DNA from: Epiperipatus broadwayi
Taxonomy: Eukaryota; Onychophora; Udeonychophora; Euonychophora; Peripatidae
Assembly (NCBI GenBank): GCA_028023455.1
Contig: JAQFVV010000153.1
Span: 1,746,212 to 1,810,211, forward strand
Length of the DNA: 64,000 nt
Direction of reading: 5' to 3'
Positions 60,560 to 64,000 of this stretch are shown here, piece after piece. Position 1 is the stretch's first letter, and each line of letters begins with the position of its first letter. The translations under genes and the position numbers were made by a program. The notes below the pieces were generated by a model. The model was given only the letters and a program-made list of their open reading frames with translations. It was not told the DNA's origin and did no database searches.

Positions 60560-61274
60560 TTTTGCACACTGCTGCTAAATGACCTTTGCCCCCACAGTTA
60601 TAACATTTTTTGTTTCTCCATTTGCAGTTTAGACAAATGACCTACTTTTCCACAACAAAAACATTTTATTTCGAAACTTTTCCCTTCTTTAGTACAATCC
60701 TTATACTTTCTCTATTTTAAAAATATTATTCCTAGAGTTTTCCTCCATTCTATTTGAAAAAGCTAAAGCTTGTTCTACCACTGATTCATATACTATTCCC
60801 TTTTGAATAGCACTTTCATATGTTATCTGAGTTTCAATTAATAATGATTGGCGCAATTTATCGTCCTTCATTCCCCATAATAACTGATCAATAAGAATTT
60901 GTTCCACAAAATCGCCATATTCGCAATTCTTTGCTAATTGGCATAGAACAATATCATATTCTTTAATCGATTCCAGTTTATCTTGTTTGTGGTTCCTCAG
61001 TTTTAACCTAGCTAAATACTTCGATGGTCTTGGGCTAAAATAATCTTTGAACCAGCTCATTGTAGTTTCTACTATCTGTAACTTGACCATTATACAATTT
61101 GCTTACTATTTCAATAACTTTTCTACCTGACAAACATAATAATGCTGCTACTTTCCTGTCATTTTCAATAATATTATTTAACTTAAAATAATTTTGTAAT
61201 TGAAGCACATAAAAGGGCCATTCGTGCGAATTATCTATCCCAAATTCCGATATATTAGCTTGTCCTATCGACAT
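60560..61274 (-). pseudogene. gypsy gag with two CCHC zinc knuckles
   Basis: Starts at the ATG at 61274 (MSIGQANISEFGIDNSHEWP...VAALLCLSGRKVIEIVSKLY), 78-97 bp downstream of the primer-binding site. A frameshift near 61040 passes into PSKYLARLKLRNHKQDKLES, CEYGDFVEQILIDQLLWGMK and DDKLRQSLL, a capsid-like helical region typical of metazoan gypsy gags. Nucleocapsid: a first knuckle CFCCGKVGHLSK with its last cysteine shifted out of frame by a +1 change, and an intact second knuckle CYNCGGKGHLAAVC (near 60620-60580). It is followed by a basic KKPKRKP. Confidence 0.88.
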
Positions 61275-61351
61275 TTTAATTCTTTAATAATTCACCAACT
61301 TCTGTATTACTGTTTGGTGTACTTCTTTCATAAAGCTTGAAAAACAGGTTT

Positions 61352-61370
61352 CATCCTGTCGACTGCGCCA
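61352..61370 (-). other. Primer-binding site (tRNA-Ser-like)
   Basis: On the minus strand TGGCGCAGTCGACAGGAT begins 4 nt after the 5' LTR. It starts with TGG, complementary to a tRNA CCA end. The acceptor-stem sequence implied (CGACTGCG before CCA) fits a serine tRNA, the primer used by Mag-like gypsy elements. The tRNA identity is inference. Confidence 0.8.
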
Positions 61371-61374
61371 AAAT

Positions 61375-62060
61375 TGTGATGTACTTGATTTAATGTTACT
61401 TATGAGAAATAATCAAACACACCCAATTCAAGTAACTATTACTTTCTTGCATGAAATTAAGATATCTCACTTAACAGATAACAAGATTTTATTAGTATAA
61501 AAATTAACAAACATTTATAAACAGGATTATAAGTAGTTTACTAGCGCCTGTAAGGCTTACAAAAATAATAATAAGACAGATATAGTCTGTATAATTACCC
61601 TAGGTCGGTCTTTAGTACCTTCAGACCCGAATATCTGGTTCTCCTCCCATCCTTGGTCCTGTTCCGAAATTCACACTACACATAAGTCTCTCAGAAAACA
61701 GGACTGACGCTGACTTGACTTTTTCCCACTAGATTGTATCTACTTTTTGTTCTATTGTTTATTCCTTAACAATTTTATTTGCAAAAGTATTCTGGGATTA
61801 TTTCTGAATTAATTAATTAAATTGTTCTTTACATTTTTAATCCTTCATTTAATTAATTATTTATTCGGATCTTCCATTTTATTTTACACCTTGCTTTTTA
61901 TAAAATATATATATGAAAAACCATTTGTAATTTCTAATTTTCATTTTTATTAAATCAACTCGTTTACTTTCACATGTAATTATTTAACACTTTTAACTTA
62001 TGGAGTACACACAGTTTCACACGTATTTTTTTTTAATATTAATCGTACTATAACATAACA
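61375..62060 (-). repeat. 5' LTR of the gypsy element
   Basis: 686 bp, starting TGTGATGTAC and ending AACATAACA on the plus strand; partner of 56825-57512. In the sense orientation it would carry promoter and polyadenylation signals, but the AT richness prevents a confident choice among several TATA-like words. Confidence 0.95.
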
Positions 62061-62065
62061 GAAAT

Positions 62066-63495
62066 CATAATTTTTTTATTATTGTTATGTTTATTAGTTT
62101 TAAAACTTAATTTTAATACCATGTTACTTCAAAAATATATAAAATAATATTGCTGAATAGTTTTACCACTCAGTTTTAGCTTTAGGCTTTAATTTTTTTT
62201 AAAGTTCTGTACTTTGCTATTTGCTCCTAAGATAGTTCAAGATCTTAAATATTTATTATTTTTATTATGTTAAGATTTTAAACAAAGGGAGTAAATTATC
62301 TTTCCACAGGTTGTGAATTAAAAGCAGAGCAAATTCCTAATGTTCACTTTATATTTTCTGTCATTACTATGATTATTCATATTGTGAACAATTATGATTA
62401 GGCTACTCACTAACATGCATCAGCTAGCATAATGAATTTATTGTTTTCTGATATTTGAGTTTAATACCAGAAAAAGACTGGTTAATTTTTTTTATTTCTC
62501 TGATAATTCTTAACTGAGTCATCAGTTGGCGTTTTTTGAAGACAATATGAACATGTGCATAAATGACATTTTTTAGATATTTATAATCATGACAGACAAA
62601 TATGGTCCTTATTTACATGAATAATGTCAAGTCATTAGCCATTGCAGTGATTGACTGTCAGAGTGCTATATATAAGGCTATTAATCTCATTATCAGTAAT
62701 AGTTGTAGTGTAGAGGTGTTTTTATAATTATCAAGTCTATATAAAAGTGAAAAAATCTTTTGACTAGATTTTGAGTTTTTTTTTTTGTTTAACATCTCTC
62801 TGCCTTTTTCTTTTCTGCATCAAGAGATTTTATAAGTTTGATGGCAATTTCCATATTGAGAAATATGGGTTATAAAAATAACTGCTGCTTTTTTTAGTCT
62901 GGATTATAGTAATTTCATATGATATTCTTGAAGAGTGAATTCTTTAGCAGTTATTATGAAATTGTTGAATCTATTACAGAAGAGAGTCATAATTGTGATT
63001 CTATTAATATTCTGTTTCATATAATCAAATTATTAATTTCAGTTTTCTCTCTTAGAGCAGGATAGTTTTCAACTATAAATATATGAATTCCAAGAATATT
63101 ATACTAGATTTATGTTGATTCTGAAAGGAACAATCTAATACTAGTAAATGCTAAATCATTTTTGTCAAATCAGGAAGTATCTCTGTATATCAACTGCTAA
63201 AACTACATGTTTTTTTTTCTTGGTATCATGAACTATGTGCATACTGTTTACCATATTTTCTGGTATATAAGATGCACTTCCCCCCTCAAAATAACCTAAA
63301 TTATGTAGTGTATCGTTTGCAACAGTAATCAAAATTATGAGGAAATTTCAGTCAGGGTAAAACTTCTGGCTTACATTAATATACACATATAAGTATTCTA
63401 TTGCATTTTGTCCTTTTGCAAAACAAATTTTTTTTTTTTACAAATAAACGTATATAATCATGCATGTAAGCTATATATAGCTAGAAACATCATCA
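62066..63495. other. AT-rich spacer
   Basis: No gene recognised. At 63250-63295, TTTTCTGGTATATAAGATGC followed by ACTTCCCCCC looks like a decayed DNA-transposon end, but no partner was found. Confidence 0.45.
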
Positions 63496-63511
63496 TACTA
63501 ATATATATATA

Positions 63512-64000
63512 TAATAATTAAAACAAGTTATAAATGTCATAACTTGTTTTTATGCTTGCATTTTATGATCACTAGATGGAGCTTACCAGTAACTCTAAAC
63601 AAGCTTTGTTTTTATAAGTGCCAAAAGAGATAGAATTTAAAATCTCCATTGTTATCCCCACCTCCAGACCAGCTGTTTTCGAGATTATGGCTTATGTCAG
63701 TGGAGAGCTGGGAGACTAGAAACTAGAACTAAAATACCAACTCAAAAGTCAGCACTTATAAAACATGTTTCTATCAATTTGAAAGCATGAAATTATCAGA
63801 CACATAAATATCATCAAATCCAGCTTGACAAACTAGATAGCTATATCGGTCTGAATTCAGCTCAGTTTCACCATATAGTAATAGCCTCATGCAATATATA
63901 TCATTGCAAAAACCTTCAAATGTACACTTATAATAATTAAAACAAGTTATTAATTTCGTAACTTGTTTTTAGTTTGTCAAGCTGGATTTGATGACATTTA
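63512..64000. mobile_element. Foldback element running off the window end
   Basis: Two ~33-bp palindromic segments, each AAAACAAGTTA...TAACTTGTTTT (63520-63550 and 63939-63969), flank the region. A 31-bp inverted repeat (63805-63835 and 63970-64000, one mismatch), starting TAAATRTCATCAAATCCAGC, encloses the second. Inside, TTTATAAGTGC (near 63611) and GCACTTATAAAA (63752) form a third inverted pair. There is no coding capacity. The outer boundary on the right is not in the window. Confidence 0.65.

Larger units (their letters stand above)
56825..62060 (-). mobile_element. Ty3/gypsy LTR retrotransposon, near full-length, 5-bp target duplication
   Basis: A 5236-bp element on the minus strand, bounded by LTRs and the perfect direct repeat GAAAT (56820-56824 and 62061-62065). 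The order in the sense direction (5' LTR, primer-binding site, gag with zinc knuckles, protease, RT, RNase H, integrase, polypurine tract, 3' LTR) is the Ty3/gypsy (Metaviridae) arrangement. The LTRs differ at roughly two dozen positions over ~687 bp by eye, mostly transitions, so the insertion is moderately young. Several frameshifts and stops in gag-pol make it non-autonomous. Confidence 0.95.

Noticed and set aside
63250-63300. Possible DNA-transposon terminus (GGTATATAAGATGCACTT...)
   Set aside because: It resembles ends seen in animal transposons, but no inverted partner or target duplication was found nearby.

Overview
The window is strongly AT-rich eukaryotic DNA, almost certainly from an animal with a repeat-laden genome. 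I found no complete host gene, rRNA or functional tRNA in 64 kb. Everything confidently recognisable is a transposable element or a repeat: Penelope-like elements (PLEs), an RTE-type LINE, a second LINE fragment, a Ty3/gypsy LTR retrotransposon, a piggyBac relic, hAT-like and pogo/Tigger-like non-autonomous DNA transposons, tRNA-derived SINEs, and many foldback (inverted-repeat) elements. This mix suggests an AT-rich metazoan such as a cnidarian or spiralian. The sequence alone does not settle which.

Layout. 1-14 kb: AT-rich spacer with a SINE (2.8 kb), a decayed piggyBac transposase (4.85-5.88 kb), diverged tandem repeats (6.7-7.3 and 11.1-11.9 kb), three small foldback/MITE elements (7.8, 8.7, 10.5 kb) and a second SINE (12.8 kb). 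14.6-20.3 kb: a LINE 3' end, a large inverted pair of a dispersed repeat (family A, 15.1-16.0 kb), a diverged tandem array (17.0-17.96 kb), a PLE 3' end on the minus strand (18-19 kb) and a 976-bp TA-flanked MITE (19.3-20.3 kb). 20.3-30.5 kb: long AT-rich spacer. 30.5-35.7 kb: a family A copy, a 5'-truncated RTE with a perfect 13-bp target duplication, a PLE whose long ORF (RT plus GIY-YIG) lies between 52-bp inverted repeats, and a hAT-like element with a perfect 8-bp target duplication. 36-39.3 kb: foldbacks, a TA microsatellite and a tandem duplication. 39-52 kb: mostly unique AT-rich DNA with two SINEs, one with an 11-bp target duplication, and a weak candidate secreted-peptide exon at 41.5 kb. 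52.6-56.2 kb: a composite cluster of PLE, family A and Tigger-like MITE pieces. 56.8-62.1 kb: a nearly intact but frameshifted Ty3/gypsy element on the minus strand with 5-bp target duplications, two LTRs, a primer-binding site and a polypurine tract. The last 500 bp enter a foldback element cut by the window edge.

Most interesting points: (1) three copies of one PLE family carry a tRNA-like A-box/B-box module between the endonuclease C-terminus and the 3' end, and one copy shows a LINE-style 5' inversion; (2) dispersed family A carries a hammerhead-ribozyme-like core (CTGATGA...GAAAC), occurs as inverted pairs, and ends about 40 bp from a PLE fragment; (3) the intact-ORF PLE has near-perfect short inverted repeats at both sides. 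Together these suggest one PLE lineage in which family A may be the terminal-repeat (pLTR) portion. That link is an inference to be tested.
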